NCBI GenBank assembly: GCA_012960755.1
Contig: DUAT01000105.1
Span: 25,548 to 89,547, forward strand
DNA: 64,000 nucleotides
Direction: 5' to 3'
DNA from: Gammaproteobacteria bacterium
Lineage (GTDB): Bacteria; Pseudomonadota; Gammaproteobacteria; Pseudomonadales; Azotimanducaceae_A
Below are positions 35,902 through 45,136 of the stretch, piece by piece; the first letter of the stretch is position 1, and every line of letters begins with the position of its first letter. A program made the position numbers and the translations under genes. The notes beneath the pieces are model-generated. The model saw only the letters and a program-made list of their open reading frames with translations. It was not told where the DNA came from and did no database searches.

Positions 35902-36210
35902 ATGTCTGAGTCACTCGAAATCGCCAAACACCAGGTCTGGCAGATCGTTCACGCCATACCCAGGGGCAGAGTCGCGACTTATGGACAGATTGCCCGTCTG
36001 GCTGGTATGCCGCAACAATCGAGACTGGTCGGCCGCATACTCTCTAGATTACCAAAGGGGACACAATTGCCCTGGCACAGGGTAATTAACAGTCAGGGAA
36101 GAATCTCAAATCCAAATCCAGAGCGACAGAAAGAACGACTGGAGCGTGACGGTGTAGTTTTATTGAAAGGCAGGGTCAGCCTGAAGATCTATCAATGGTC
36201 GACAAACTGA
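35902..36210 (+). CDS. Alkyltransferase-like (ATL) DNA-repair protein
   Basis: A 102-residue protein of the O6-alkylguanine-DNA alkyltransferase fold. The helix-turn-helix region is RGRVATYGQIARLAGMPQQSRLVGRIL with the arginine finger. The active-site motif PCHRV of true methyltransferases reads PWHRV here, with tryptophan W58 replacing the nucleophilic cysteine. Such ATL proteins bind alkylated bases and hand the lesion to nucleotide excision repair instead of removing the alkyl group. The ATG at 35902 is chosen because the conserved region begins there. Its 3' end overlaps ampG by 35 bases on the opposite strand. Confidence 0.85.
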   Translation: MSESLEIAKHQVWQIVHAIPRGRVATYGQIARLAGMPQQSRLVGRILSRLPKGTQLPWHRVINSQGRISNPNPERQKERLERDGVVLLKGRVSLKIYQWSTN

Positions 36211-37507
36211 TCGCCTGCGAATGCCGCATCAACCAGAGCACCAGAAATATGGCTGGCAGCCCCAGTGCGGCTGCGAGTACAAAGAAGAAAAAGTACCCTT
36301 CACTGTCGACGACTTTGCCGGAGAAGCCGCTGACAAATTTACCCGGCAGGGTCATTAGCGAACTAAACAATGCATACTGCGTAGCCGTGTAAGCCCTGTT
36401 GGTCAGACTCGACAAATAGGCCACGAACGCTGTGGCTGCAAATCCGCCACTGATGTTATCCGCACTGATCACCACCGCAAGCCATATGACCTCTGCTGGC
36501 ATCAGGGATAAACCGGCAAACAGTAAGTTGGTCAGTGCCACGGCAATCGCACCAATCAACAGGCAACGCCATAGTCCCCACTTCATAATCAGCACGCCGC
36601 AGATGACCGAGCCCGAGATCGACATCAATATTCCAAACACTTTGGCCACATTGGCGATCTGGATTTTGCTGTAACCCATGTCGAGGTAGAAGGGGTTAGC
36701 CATTATCCCCATGACCAGGTCACTGAGTCGAAACACTGCGATGAATGCCAATATAGCCAATGCATAGTGACCATAGGTGTAGAAAAAATCTGTAAAAGGT
36801 CGAACCACCGCGTTAACAAAACCCATGCGCCAATTATTATCACTTTGTTCTGTTGCTGCGATGAGTTCATCCCGATCTTCGACCGGCTCGGCAATGAGCA
36901 GTACCGTAATAATGCCTACCGCAGTGAGACTCGCCATCACCTGGTAGGCAACTACCCAATTGGCATATTCTGCAATATAGAGGGCCCCCGCTCCGGCCGC
37001 TAACAATGCGATGCGGTAGCCGAAGATATAGGTTGCAGACATTGCTCCCTGAAACTCCTCCGGCATCGCCTCAATACGATAGGCATCAATCGCAATATCC
37101 TGGGTGGCTGATGAAAACGCGACAATTAAGGCAAACACGGAAAGGGCGTAGAGTTCGGTATGTCCAATTCTCGACATGCCAATAAGCCCCACTGCTATAC
37201 CTACTTGTCCAAGCAGAATCCAGCTTCGACGCTGACCCAACCACGGTGTAATCAACGGCAGCCTGAGGCGATCAACAACCGGTGCCCAAAACACCTTGAC
37301 TGAATAAGTGATACCAATCCAAGCGAAAAATCCAATGGCGCTACGACTGACGCCTTCGTCCCGTAGCCAGGCCGTCAGCGTGGAAAACACCAGCAGGAAA
37401 GGCAGGCCGCCAGCAAAACCAAGGAACGCCATAGTAACAACGCGCGGTTTTGCATAGACCTTGATCACATTCGACCAGGACAACTCAGGGCGATCTGGCT
37501 CCGGCAA
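36176..37507 (-). CDS. ampG: AmpG-type muropeptide permease
   Basis: A 443-residue MFS carrier of the AmpG family, which imports anhydro-muropeptides (GlcNAc-anhMurNAc peptides) released during wall turnover. Typical features are MAFLGFAGGLPFLLVFSTLTAWLRDEGV in helix 1, WIGITYSVKVFWAPVVDRLRLP, and SSATQDIAIDAYRIE in helix 4, all close to AmpG. About twelve helices are present. AmpD and AmpE of the same recycling pathway are encoded 5-7 kb away on the same strand. Its 3' end overlaps the ATL gene. Confidence 0.88.
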   Translation of the reverse strand: MPEPDRPELSWSNVIKVYAKPRVVTMAFLGFAGGLPFLLVFSTLTAWLRDEGVSRSAIGFFAWIGITYSVKVFWAPVVDRLRLPLITPWLGQRRSWILLGQVGIAVGLIGMSRIGHTELYALSVFALIVAFSSATQDIAIDAYRIEAMPEEFQGAMSATYIFGYRIALLAAGAGALYIAEYANWVVAYQVMASLTAVGIITVLLIAEPVEDRDELIAATEQSDNNWRMGFVNAVVRPFTDFFYTYGHYALAILAFIAVFRLSDLVMGIMANPFYLDMGYSKIQIANVAKVFGILMSISGSVICGVLIMKWGLWRCLLIGAIAVALTNLLFAGLSLMPAEVIWLAVVISADNISGGFAATAFVAYLSSLTNRAYTATQYALFSSLMTLPGKFVSGFSGKVVDSEGYFFFFVLAAALGLPAIFLVLWLMRHSQAISLSTIDRSSG

Positions 37508-37532
37508 TTAATTAGCTCCTATTACTTTCCTA

Positions 37533-38015
37533 CTAATCCCTGAAGTTATTAAACTGAAGCGGTACGTCGATGTCACTGTCCTTTAACATGGACATCACCT
37601 TTTGCAGGTCGTCTCGTTTCTTACCGGTGACGCGAACCTTGTCACCCTGAATTGCCGCCTGAACCTTGAGCTTGTTGCCTTTTATCATTTTCACAATCTT
37701 TCTCGCCAGATCGGTTTCGATACCTTGCCGGATGATGACCATCTGGTGAATTAACTTACCACGTGGCTGGGGTTCTTTAACTTCCATTACATTGACATCA
37801 ATTGAACGGTTCACCAATTTCGTCCGAAGAATATCCAGCATCTGTTCAAGTTGAATGTCTGCCTGGGCGGTCAGTTCTATTTCAGAATCGTTGCGTACAT
37901 AACCTGCCTCGACCCCTTTAAAGTCATAACGAGTGCCCAATTCTCGCTTAGCCTGGTCAATCGCGTTGGTCAATTCTTGCATATCCACTTCTGAAACCGT
38001 GTCAAAAGATGGCAT
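37533..38015 (-). CDS. YajQ-family (cyclic di-GMP-binding) protein
   Basis: A 160-residue YajQ/UPF0234 protein. It begins MPSFDTVSEVDMQELTNAIDQAKRELGTRYDFKG and continues with KLVNRSIDVNVMEVKEPQPRGK, IVKMIKGNKLKVQAAIQGDKVRVTGKKRDDLQKVM, all highly conserved. Xanthomonas members bind cyclic di-GMP and act with transcription factors; E. coli YajQ is less understood. A cyclic di-GMP link is plausible here because a GGDEF-domain gene is in the window, but not next to it. It lies 26 bases upstream of ampG, so co-transcription is likely. Confidence 0.93.
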   Translation of the reverse strand: MPSFDTVSEVDMQELTNAIDQAKRELGTRYDFKGVEAGYVRNDSEIELTAQADIQLEQMLDILRTKLVNRSIDVNVMEVKEPQPRGKLIHQMVIIRQGIETDLARKIVKMIKGNKLKVQAAIQGDKVRVTGKKRDDLQKVMSMLKDSDIDVPLQFNNFRD

Positions 38016-38109
38016 GTTTTTTTACTCCCTAAATTAAATACAATTTTGCCAGCCAAGCATATCAGGGCGCTATCTTTGTGCAACACCTCTCTACAAAAAA
38101 ATAGCAAGC

Positions 38110-39396
38110 TTACAGCAACATCCTTCTAACATCAGTTAACAAACGGGATAAATAACGGGTAAAGCGAGCAGCTTCAGCGCCATCGATCGCCCTGTGATCA
38201 TATGACAGAGACAAGGGGAGCATTGTCCTCGGTACAAATTCGCTGCCGTTCCAGTGAGGGGATACCTTGGACCGGGACACACCCAGTATCGCCACTTCCG
38301 GCGCATTCACAATCGGCGTGAATTTAGTACCTCCAATACCGCCAAGGCTGGAAATACTGAAACTCGCGCCTTGCATAGCATCCAGGGGAAGCTTTTTCTC
38401 ACGAGCCAGAGCTGCCAATTGCGCACAGTCTCCTGCAAGTTCAATCACACCTTTTGTCTCGGCATCCCTGATTACCGGCACCACCAGACCTTCCGGCGTT
38501 TCTACGGCGATGCCAATATTATAGTATTTCTTCAAAATCAGGTTTTCGTAACCCGCCTCCAATGAGGCGTTAAATTGAGGATACTCCTGTAAAGCCGTGA
38601 CACAGGCTTTGATAAGAAAAGCCAGCGGTGTCAATTTGACATCGGAACCGGCTAATTCTGAGTTCTGGGATTTTCTGAACACTTCCAGGTCAGTAACATC
38701 AGCCTCATCAAACTGGGTCACATGCGGCACATTGAGCCAGCTACGATGCAGGTTGCGAGCAGTTGCTCGCTTGATTCGCGACATGGCAGCCAGTTCAATT
38801 TCACCAAATCTGGAGAAATCAATCACAGGCACAATGGGGATTCCACTATCCCCGGCAGTTTTATTGGTCAACTGTTGTTTGACGTACACCTGTACATCTT
38901 CCTTCAGCACCCGCCCGTGTCTTCCCGAACCTTTGACGTCGGACAATTCAACACCGTATTGACGAGCTTGCTTTCTGACTGCCGGGCCCGCATGCACCTT
39001 TTTGTCAGCATCGATCTCAGAAACAGCAGGAGTCGCAGTTGTGTCTGCGGTGTTGATGACTTTTTCTGCCTCTGGTTCGCGGGCTGGAACCGCTTCGGCT
39101 TGTTCTGTTTCTTGTTCTTGTTCTTGTTCTTGTTCCGTTTCGACTGAGTCCGTCGTCGAAACTTCCGAGTCAAGTTCGAGTATCAACCCGCCTTCGTCAA
39201 CCTTGTCTCCCTCTTTGACATTGATAGCGACAACCGTGCCTGAAAATGGAGACGGTATTTCCATACTTGCCTTCTCGGATTCGAGCACCACCAGCGAATC
39301 GTCTGTACTGACAACATCGCCTATCTTAACAAGCACCTCGATGACCTCGACTTCTTCAGCCTCGCCAACGTCAGGAACTAATACTTGTTGCGCCAT
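38110..39396 (-). CDS. aceF: Pyruvate dehydrogenase E2 (dihydrolipoamide acetyltransferase)
   Basis: A 428-residue E2 core subunit. One lipoyl domain carries lysine K42 in ESEKASMEIP. A low-complexity Glu/Gln/Thr linker (EQEQEQEQ type) leads to the E3/E1-binding domain (VHAGPAVRKQARQYGVELSDVKGSGRHGRVLKEDV). The acetyltransferase domain ends with the catalytic SLSYDHRAIDGAEAARF (HxxxDG). Single-lipoyl E2 differs from the three-lipoyl E. coli form. ATG 39396 follows GGGGAG; an extension to 39498 would overlap aceE and is rejected. It is ten bases after aceE. No lpd gene follows. Confidence 0.94.
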   Translation of the reverse strand: MAQQVLVPDVGEAEEVEVIEVLVKIGDVVSTDDSLVVLESEKASMEIPSPFSGTVVAINVKEGDKVDEGGLILELDSEVSTTDSVETEQEQEQEQETEQAEAVPAREPEAEKVINTADTTATPAVSEIDADKKVHAGPAVRKQARQYGVELSDVKGSGRHGRVLKEDVQVYVKQQLTNKTAGDSGIPIVPVIDFSRFGEIELAAMSRIKRATARNLHRSWLNVPHVTQFDEADVTDLEVFRKSQNSELAGSDVKLTPLAFLIKACVTALQEYPQFNASLEAGYENLILKKYYNIGIAVETPEGLVVPVIRDAETKGVIELAGDCAQLAALAREKKLPLDAMQGASFSISSLGGIGGTKFTPIVNAPEVAILGVSRSKVSPHWNGSEFVPRTMLPLSLSYDHRAIDGAEAARFTRYLSRLLTDVRRMLL

Positions 39397-39406
39397 GGAT
39401 GCTCCC

Positions 39407-42073
39407 CTAGGAAATGCTTGGGTCAGGCTTTTCAGGATTGATATTGAACTTCTTGATCGCTGACGCCACCACACCACTGTCAACAACATTATCTTCAACC
39501 AATGCCGAAAGTGCTGCCACAGTAACGAAGTATCGATCTACCTCAAAAAATCGCCTGAGCCTCTCCCTGGTATCGCTTCTGCCGAACCCGTCTGTACCTA
39601 GCACCCTGTAAGTGCCGCGTACATGGTCACGAATCTGGTCGGCGTAATTCTTCATATAATCCGTTGCAGCAATCACCGGCCCGCGGGTTTTATCAAGACA
39701 TTTTTCAACATATGCAATCCTTGGCTTGTCTTCCGGGTGCAACATATTCCAACGTATGGTGGCTAATCCTTCTCTGCGCAATTCATTGAAACTGGGGACA
39801 CTCCATATGTCTGCATCGACGTCAAATTCGGATTCCAATAACTCCGCTGCAGCGATTATCTCTCGTAGAATCGCACCACAGCCTAACAGTTGTACGACCT
39901 TGCCGCTGCTTTTCTTACTCTTCTTCAGCAGGTACATCCCTTTGATTATCCCCTCTTCGCAACCTTTTGGCATGGCCGGTTGTGGATAGTTTTCGTTAAG
40001 GATAGTGATGTAGTAATACTTTGGTAATTTCTCTACGAACATCTCCTGCAGCCCATTGCTGATGATGACGGCAAGTTCATAAGCATAGGTTGGATCATAG
40101 CTGGTACAGTTGGGTACTGTATTTGCAAGAATATGACTGTGCCCATCCTGATGCTGCAAACCTTCCCCGTTCAGGGTTGTGCGCCCGGAAGTGCCGCCCA
40201 ACAGGAATCCACGGGCCTGGAGATCCCCGGCAGCCCAACACAAATCTCCGACCCGCTGAAAACCAAACATTGAATAGAAAATATAAAAAGGAACCAAGGG
40301 GCAGTCATTGTTCGAATAAGATGTTGCAGCAGCCAACCAGGCAGAAAAGGCGCCACCCTCATTGATGCCCTCTTCCATTACCTGTCCTTTCTTGTCTTCG
40401 CGGTAGTACATCACCTGGCCCGCATCTGTTGGCTCGTATATTTGGCCAACACTGCTATAGATACCCAACTGCCGGAACATCCCTTCCATTCCAAAGGTGC
40501 GCGCTTCATCCGGGACAATGGGAACCCCTCGCGAGCCAATATTCTTGTCCTTAATAATGGCCGACAGAATACGAACAAATGCCATGGTCGTTGAAATTTC
40601 CCGATCGCCGGTTCCCTTTGTTACGTTCTCGAAAAAATCAAGTTCCGGTACAACCAACCCCTCAAATTCGGATCTTCTCGCCGGGAGAAAACCCCCCAAT
40701 GCCTCGCGCCGCCCCCTTAAATATCGCATCTCTGCGCTGTCTTCCGGTGGTCGGTAGTAGGAAACACTTTTTAGTTCAGAGTCCGGTAATGGAATATCGA
40801 AGCGATCCCTGAATTCCTTCAGAGCGTCCAGATCAAGTTTCTTGACTGAATGAGAGATGTTTTGTGCTTCACCAGCAAGACCCAGGCCGTAACCTTTGAC
40901 TGTTTTTGCAAGAATGACCGTTGGCTGACCCTTGTGAGCGGACGCGGCCGCATAAGCCGCATACACCTTGTATGGATCATGACCGCCTCGATTCAGGCGA
41001 TAGATATCGTTGTCACTCAGGTTTTCAACCATTTTCAAAAGTTCAGGATGCTTACCAAAGAAATGTTCCCTCGTGTATTCACCATCCCGACTCTTATAGG
41101 CCTGGTAGTCTCCATCAACGGCTTCATCCATTCGTTTTTGCAAGATGCCAAATTTATCCTTTTCAAATAACGGATCCCACAATCGGCCCCAGACTACTTT
41201 TATGACATTCCAACCAGCACCACGGAACACACCTTCGAGCTCCTGGATTATTTTGCCATTCCCCCTGACAGGGCCATCCAGTCGCTGTAAATTGCAATTT
41301 ACGACAAAAATCAGGTTATCCAGTTTCTCCCGGCCGGCCAACGCAATTGCACCTTGTGATTCCGGTTCATCCATTTCACCATCACCAATAAAACACCAGA
41401 CTTTTCTGTCCTGCTGATCCAAAAGCTCCCGATTATGCAGGTATTTCATCACATGGGCCTGGTAGATTGCCTGGAGTGGCCCCAAACCCATCGAAACTGT
41501 TGGGAACTGCCAATAGTCGGGCATTAACCAGGGATGAGGATAAGACGACAATCCGTCTCCATCGACTTCCTGACGAAATTTGTCTAATTGCTCTTCGCTG
41601 AGGCGACCTTCGAGAAAAGAACGCGCGTAAATGCCCGGCGCACTATGGCCCTGGATATACACCATGTCGCCTTTGTGGTCTTCGGTCCTACCGTGAAAAA
41701 AATAGTTAAAGCCCACATCGTACAGCGTGGCGCTCGACTGAAAGCTGGATATATGGCCACCCAGGGTGGCATCCTTTAAGTTTGCCCGCATCACCATGGC
41801 CATGGCATTCCAGCGTATTAAAGACCGAATCCCGCGTTCCATAAACAGATCACCCGGCATGCGAGCTTCTTTATCTGTGGGTATGGTGTTTCGGTAGGGC
41901 GTGTTAATAGCGTAAGGTAACTGAGCGCCGGTTTCCGTCACTTTGACTGAGAGACGCTGCAATAAAAACTGTGCTCTTGCAACGCCTTCATTCTCAATTA
42001 TCGAAGAGATCGCCTCGACCCATTCCTGTGTTTCGAGCGGATCCTCATCGGTAGAGTTATTCCCACTTGCCAT
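39407..42073 (-). CDS. aceE: Pyruvate dehydrogenase E1, homodimeric type
   Basis: An 888-residue thiamine diphosphate-dependent E1 of the homodimeric gammaproteobacterial type. It decarboxylates pyruvate and acetylates lipoyl-E2. The ThDP motif GDGEMDEPESQGAIALAGREKLDNLIFVVNCN is intact. Other conserved parts are QGHSAPGIYARSFLEGRL, RGGHDPYKVYAAY and the C-terminal VTAYDPTYAYELAVII-like segment. It follows ampE by 17 bases and precedes aceF by ten, so all four genes may share a transcript. No pdhR regulator lies next to it, in contrast to E. coli. Confidence 0.96.
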   Translation of the reverse strand: MASGNNSTDEDPLETQEWVEAISSIIENEGVARAQFLLQRLSVKVTETGAQLPYAINTPYRNTIPTDKEARMPGDLFMERGIRSLIRWNAMAMVMRANLKDATLGGHISSFQSSATLYDVGFNYFFHGRTEDHKGDMVYIQGHSAPGIYARSFLEGRLSEEQLDKFRQEVDGDGLSSYPHPWLMPDYWQFPTVSMGLGPLQAIYQAHVMKYLHNRELLDQQDRKVWCFIGDGEMDEPESQGAIALAGREKLDNLIFVVNCNLQRLDGPVRGNGKIIQELEGVFRGAGWNVIKVVWGRLWDPLFEKDKFGILQKRMDEAVDGDYQAYKSRDGEYTREHFFGKHPELLKMVENLSDNDIYRLNRGGHDPYKVYAAYAAASAHKGQPTVILAKTVKGYGLGLAGEAQNISHSVKKLDLDALKEFRDRFDIPLPDSELKSVSYYRPPEDSAEMRYLRGRREALGGFLPARRSEFEGLVVPELDFFENVTKGTGDREISTTMAFVRILSAIIKDKNIGSRGVPIVPDEARTFGMEGMFRQLGIYSSVGQIYEPTDAGQVMYYREDKKGQVMEEGINEGGAFSAWLAAATSYSNNDCPLVPFYIFYSMFGFQRVGDLCWAAGDLQARGFLLGGTSGRTTLNGEGLQHQDGHSHILANTVPNCTSYDPTYAYELAVIISNGLQEMFVEKLPKYYYITILNENYPQPAMPKGCEEGIIKGMYLLKKSKKSSGKVVQLLGCGAILREIIAAAELLESEFDVDADIWSVPSFNELRREGLATIRWNMLHPEDKPRIAYVEKCLDKTRGPVIAATDYMKNYADQIRDHVRGTYRVLGTDGFGRSDTRERLRRFFEVDRYFVTVAALSALVEDNVVDSGVVASAIKKFNINPEKPDPSIS

Positions 42074-42090
42074 CCAATTCTCCTTAACAG

Positions 42091-42978
42091 CTACAAACCA
42101 ATAATCGTCGCCAGCGCGGCAAGGCCCACCCAGCCGTACAAGGTGCGCTCCATCAGAGCTTGCAATTCGTTGAGATTATGTTCAGCGGATTTTACGAAAC
42201 CCTCGATGTCGTCGGATGTTGCAGTGTCAGACTCATCAATTGCTATATTGGCCAGAGCCGCCAGATGCTCTGCGTTTGATGTGCGGGTATCCAGTACGAT
42301 CTCGAGCCAATACTCAAAGCCCCGGCCGAAGTGGCCCAGAAAAGCCAACAACAAACCCGATATTCGCATGGGCAGCCATTCCATCCAGTAGACAACCTGT
42401 TCCACGAGATCAACCTCAGGATCATCCAGGTCGAGGCAATCCAGGTATTTAGTCGACATGGCATACAGCAACGCTCCTGCCGGGCCGATGAGCAAAAACC
42501 AGAATAATACCGGTATGATACTTTGAAACATATCATATATAGTCGTCACAACGAAATCTTCGTGGCGTTGCACAACGTTGGCAAGCATATTCTCGGAGTC
42601 AGTTTCAACAGGCATATCATCATAATCAGCACTAACTACAGCATCAGCAATTGCGTGCTCCCCCCCCATCGACTGGAGCCAGGAAATCTGGTTGTCAAAC
42701 ACCGAACTGGTGTCATGGAGTTCGATGGAATAGATAACGACAGCCAGTGACAACAACAGCCAGAACAGACCGAGAGCCCAGTGCTGAATTTCAAGAGCCA
42801 ACCAGAAAACGACTATGCATGGCGTGCCGACACAAAGCAGAAACCGAAAAGTCGTTGCTATATTCCTGCCAATAAACCAGGTCTGGTAGCGATCGAATGG
42901 AATCGCTTTCTGCACCGGGTTGTCACCCACCCAATGGAGGTAAAAAAACACAGTAACCAATATTGTAAGAAACCCCAT
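42091..42978 (-). CDS. ampE: AmpE-like membrane protein
   Basis: A 295-residue inner-membrane protein of the AmpE/CobD-like family. It has four or five hydrophobic segments, including the N-terminal MGFLTILVTVFFYLHWVGDNPVQ and the C-terminal GWVGLAALATIIGL. A long acidic soluble loop lies at about 85-150. In E. coli AmpE is encoded with AmpD and is thought to sense or signal in wall recycling; its biochemical role is unclear. It follows ampD by 25 bases. Family assignment rests on the arrangement plus the general profile. Confidence 0.8.
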   Translation of the reverse strand: MGFLTILVTVFFYLHWVGDNPVQKAIPFDRYQTWFIGRNIATTFRFLLCVGTPCIVVFWLALEIQHWALGLFWLLLSLAVVIYSIELHDTSSVFDNQISWLQSMGGEHAIADAVVSADYDDMPVETDSENMLANVVQRHEDFVVTTIYDMFQSIIPVLFWFLLIGPAGALLYAMSTKYLDCLDLDDPEVDLVEQVVYWMEWLPMRISGLLLAFLGHFGRGFEYWLEIVLDTRTSNAEHLAALANIAIDESDTATSDDIEGFVKSAEHNLNELQALMERTLYGWVGLAALATIIGL

Positions 42979-43003
42979 TTACTTCCCCTTGCAGGTCGAT
43001 GGA

Positions 43004-43582
43004 CTACTCATCCTGCAGTTTACCTCTTAAACGCTTCCAGTCGAATCCCGGCCCCGGGTCACGCTTTCTACCCGGCGCAATGTCGCTATGACCAGTGATC
43101 CGTGAACTATCGAGGGACCATTTCTTAAGCATGACCCGGCACACGTCCGCAAGCACTTCGTACTGCCGGTCAGCATACTCGCCATCCTCAACACCTTCTA
43201 GCTCAATACCGACGGAAAAATCATTGCAATTCTCTCGACCCAGAAAACTCGACTTTCCCGCATGCCAGGCTCGAAGCTGAAACGGTACAAACTGAAGCAC
43301 CTGCCCATCCCTGCGGACAAACAGGTGGCTTGAAACTTTAACACCATCGAGATCGGCGAAATCCTGATGCGCATTACAATCCAGCTGATTACAAAACAGC
43401 GCTTCGACATAGTCTGTATCGAAATGCCCGGCCGGTAAGCTGATGCAATGAATCACAATAAGAGAGATTTCCCCGTCCGGGCGCGCATCACAGTTATTGC
43501 TCGGTACTTGTTTCACATCGCTGATTATTCCATCGCGTATCCGCACTGGCTCCTCCTGAGTCCGAACATCATAACAACCCAT
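43004..43582 (-). CDS. ampD: AmpD anhydro-muropeptide amidase
   Basis: A 192-residue zinc amidase that cuts the stem peptide from anhydro-muropeptides in the cytoplasm. Zinc ligands appear as H in LIVIHCISLPAG, and as H and D in ITGHSDIAPGRKRDPGPGFDWKRL. RAWHAGKSSFLGRENCNDFSVGIELEG is also as in AmpD. The first 15 residues are variable, so a slightly later start is possible. It heads the run ampD-ampE-aceE-aceF. A retropepsin-like gene and nadC diverge from it; in E. coli nadC is directly divergent from ampD. Confidence 0.93.
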   Translation of the reverse strand: MGCYDVRTQEEPVRIRDGIISDVKQVPSNNCDARPDGEISLIVIHCISLPAGHFDTDYVEALFCNQLDCNAHQDFADLDGVKVSSHLFVRRDGQVLQFVPFQLRAWHAGKSSFLGRENCNDFSVGIELEGVEDGEYADRQYEVLADVCRVMLKKWSLDSSRITGHSDIAPGRKRDPGPGFDWKRLRGKLQDE

Positions 43583-43647
43583 TCAAAGGGAAGCATCGCC
43601 GCATCACTGTTATACTGTTTTTTTTGAGAACAAATTGAAACAATACT

Positions 43648-44154
43648 ATGCAAACAAAGAAAGTCGGCCAGGGGATGGTGGCGCTGGGTTGTATTGTTGG
43701 TCTTGGCCTGTTGACGGTATTTTTCTCTGATGTTGAGCAGAGACAGCACAACCCAAACCAGGATCCCCAGAGTAACAAAACAGCCCGTGCTGCTGAAGTA
43801 AACCTGGTGCGGAATCGCCAGGGCCACTATATTTTGACGGGAAATATCAACCGTAAACAGGTCGAGTTTCTGCTGGACACAGGCGCAACCGATGTCGTCA
43901 TCCCGCAAGCGATGGCCCGGGAACTTAACTTGAAAGCGGGGCGAAGAGCACAGGCAATGACTGCCAACGGCCCGGTCACAGTGTTTAATACTTCCATCGA
44001 CGAGCTGAGTATTGGTGATATCACACTTTACAACGTCCGCGCCAGCTTAAATCCGTCTATGCGACCGCCTTCAATCCTGCTCGGGATGTCTGCTCTGAAG
44101 CAGGTTGAAATGATTCAGCGGGGAGATTCCCTTACATTGCGGCAAATTTTCTAG
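43648..44154 (+). CDS. Retropepsin-like aspartic protease (TIGR02281 type)
   Basis: A 168-residue membrane-anchored clan AA protease. One N-terminal transmembrane helix (about 9-26) leads to a periplasmic domain with the single catalytic motif FLLDTGATDVVIP, and then ILLGMSALKQVEMI. Such proteins must dimerise to build the active site, as in retroviral proteases. The biological substrate is unknown. It sits between ampD and nadC, 65 bases from the divergent ampD start. A short imperfect 14-bp repeat (tgatgacc) occupies the gap to nadC. Confidence 0.85.
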   Translation: MQTKKVGQGMVALGCIVGLGLLTVFFSDVEQRQHNPNQDPQSNKTARAAEVNLVRNRQGHYILTGNINRKQVEFLLDTGATDVVIPQAMARELNLKAGRRAQAMTANGPVTVFNTSIDELSIGDITLYNVRASLNPSMRPPSILLGMSALKQVEMIQRGDSLTLRQIF

Positions 44155-44247
44155 CAACTACTGATGACCAACGAGTGATGACCTACAAGTGATAAGCAAC
44201 AACCTTACCCTGGCTATTGAAACCCTAACCGACAAGCAAAAGAAATC

Positions 44248-45093
44248 ATGACAGATTACTTTACCGACCTGGAACAAAACGTGACATTTGCTCTCAGTGA
44301 AGATGTTGGAGATGAGGACATTACTGCACAACTTATCGATGCCGACACCATCGCTGTGGCAGAAGTAATTTCACGAGACGATGCCATCATCTGCGGTCAA
44401 CCCTGGGTAGATGAGGTGTTTAAACAGGTCGACGCAAGCCTGGCGATACAATGGCTGGTTGCAGACGGCGAGTCTGTCAACGCAGATCAACGCTTGCTCC
44501 GCGTTAGCGGCAAAGCGCGCAGCCTGTTAACCTCGGAACGTCCAGCGCTTAATTTTCTACAAACGCTTTCTGGTACTGCAACCGCCACCTATCGCTATTC
44601 ACAGCTTATTGCCCATACAAATGTGAAGTTACTGGATACGCGAAAAACAATACCGGGGCTCAGACGGGCACAGAAGTATGCTGTCTCCTGTGGCGGAGGT
44701 GAAAACCATCGGATGGGGCTGTATGACGCATTCCTAATCAAGGAAAATCATATTCTTGCCTGTGGCTCGATTGCAGATGCAATCTCGAGAGCGAAAACTC
44801 TCTACCCGGGTCGAAGAGTCGAAGTTGAAGTAGAAAACATGCTGGAATTCAGGCAAGCCATCGATGCCGAACCCGATTGGATTATGCTGGATAACTTTGC
44901 ACTGACGGATCTGGCGAAGGCCGTGGCAGGCAACAATAAAAACATCAAACTTGAAGCCTCCGGTGGCATCGAAAAGGACTCAGACCTGGTCGCTATTGCA
45001 GAAACCGGGGTAGATTACATTTCAGTTGGCGCACTAACGAAGCATTGCCACGCCGTGGATCTTTCAATGCGGATGATCGATTCTGCTGCCTGA
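44248..45093 (+). CDS. nadC: Quinolinate phosphoribosyltransferase NadC
   Basis: A 281-residue decarboxylating nicotinate-nucleotide pyrophosphorylase, which converts quinolinate and PRPP to nicotinate mononucleotide in NAD synthesis. Diagnostic parts are ALSEDVGDEDITAQLI, ERPALNFLQTLSGTAT, LLDTRKTIPGLRRAQKYAVSCGGGENHRMGLYDAFLIKENHI, VEVENMLEF, IMLDNF, and LEASGGIEKD...YISVGALTKH. Full length. The neighbourhood with ampD is conserved from E. coli, with one inserted gene. Confidence 0.97.
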   Translation: MTDYFTDLEQNVTFALSEDVGDEDITAQLIDADTIAVAEVISRDDAIICGQPWVDEVFKQVDASLAIQWLVADGESVNADQRLLRVSGKARSLLTSERPALNFLQTLSGTATATYRYSQLIAHTNVKLLDTRKTIPGLRRAQKYAVSCGGGENHRMGLYDAFLIKENHILACGSIADAISRAKTLYPGRRVEVEVENMLEFRQAIDAEPDWIMLDNFALTDLAKAVAGNNKNIKLEASGGIEKDSDLVAIAETGVDYISVGALTKHCHAVDLSMRMIDSAA

Positions 45094-45136
45094 TAAACCT
45101 GATCTTGTGCTTTCACTGGAGCGCGTAGTCGGACAT

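Noticed and set aside
39084..39147. Repeat array at the aceF linker (ttgttcttgttcttg)
   Set aside because: It encodes the Glu/Gln-rich linker between lipoyl and binding domains, a normal feature of E2 proteins. It is not a separate element.
44154..44248. Short repeats (tgatgacc) between the retropepsin gene and nadC
   Set aside because: Only two imperfect 14-bp units plus a partial third; too weak for a regulatory or CRISPR-like call.
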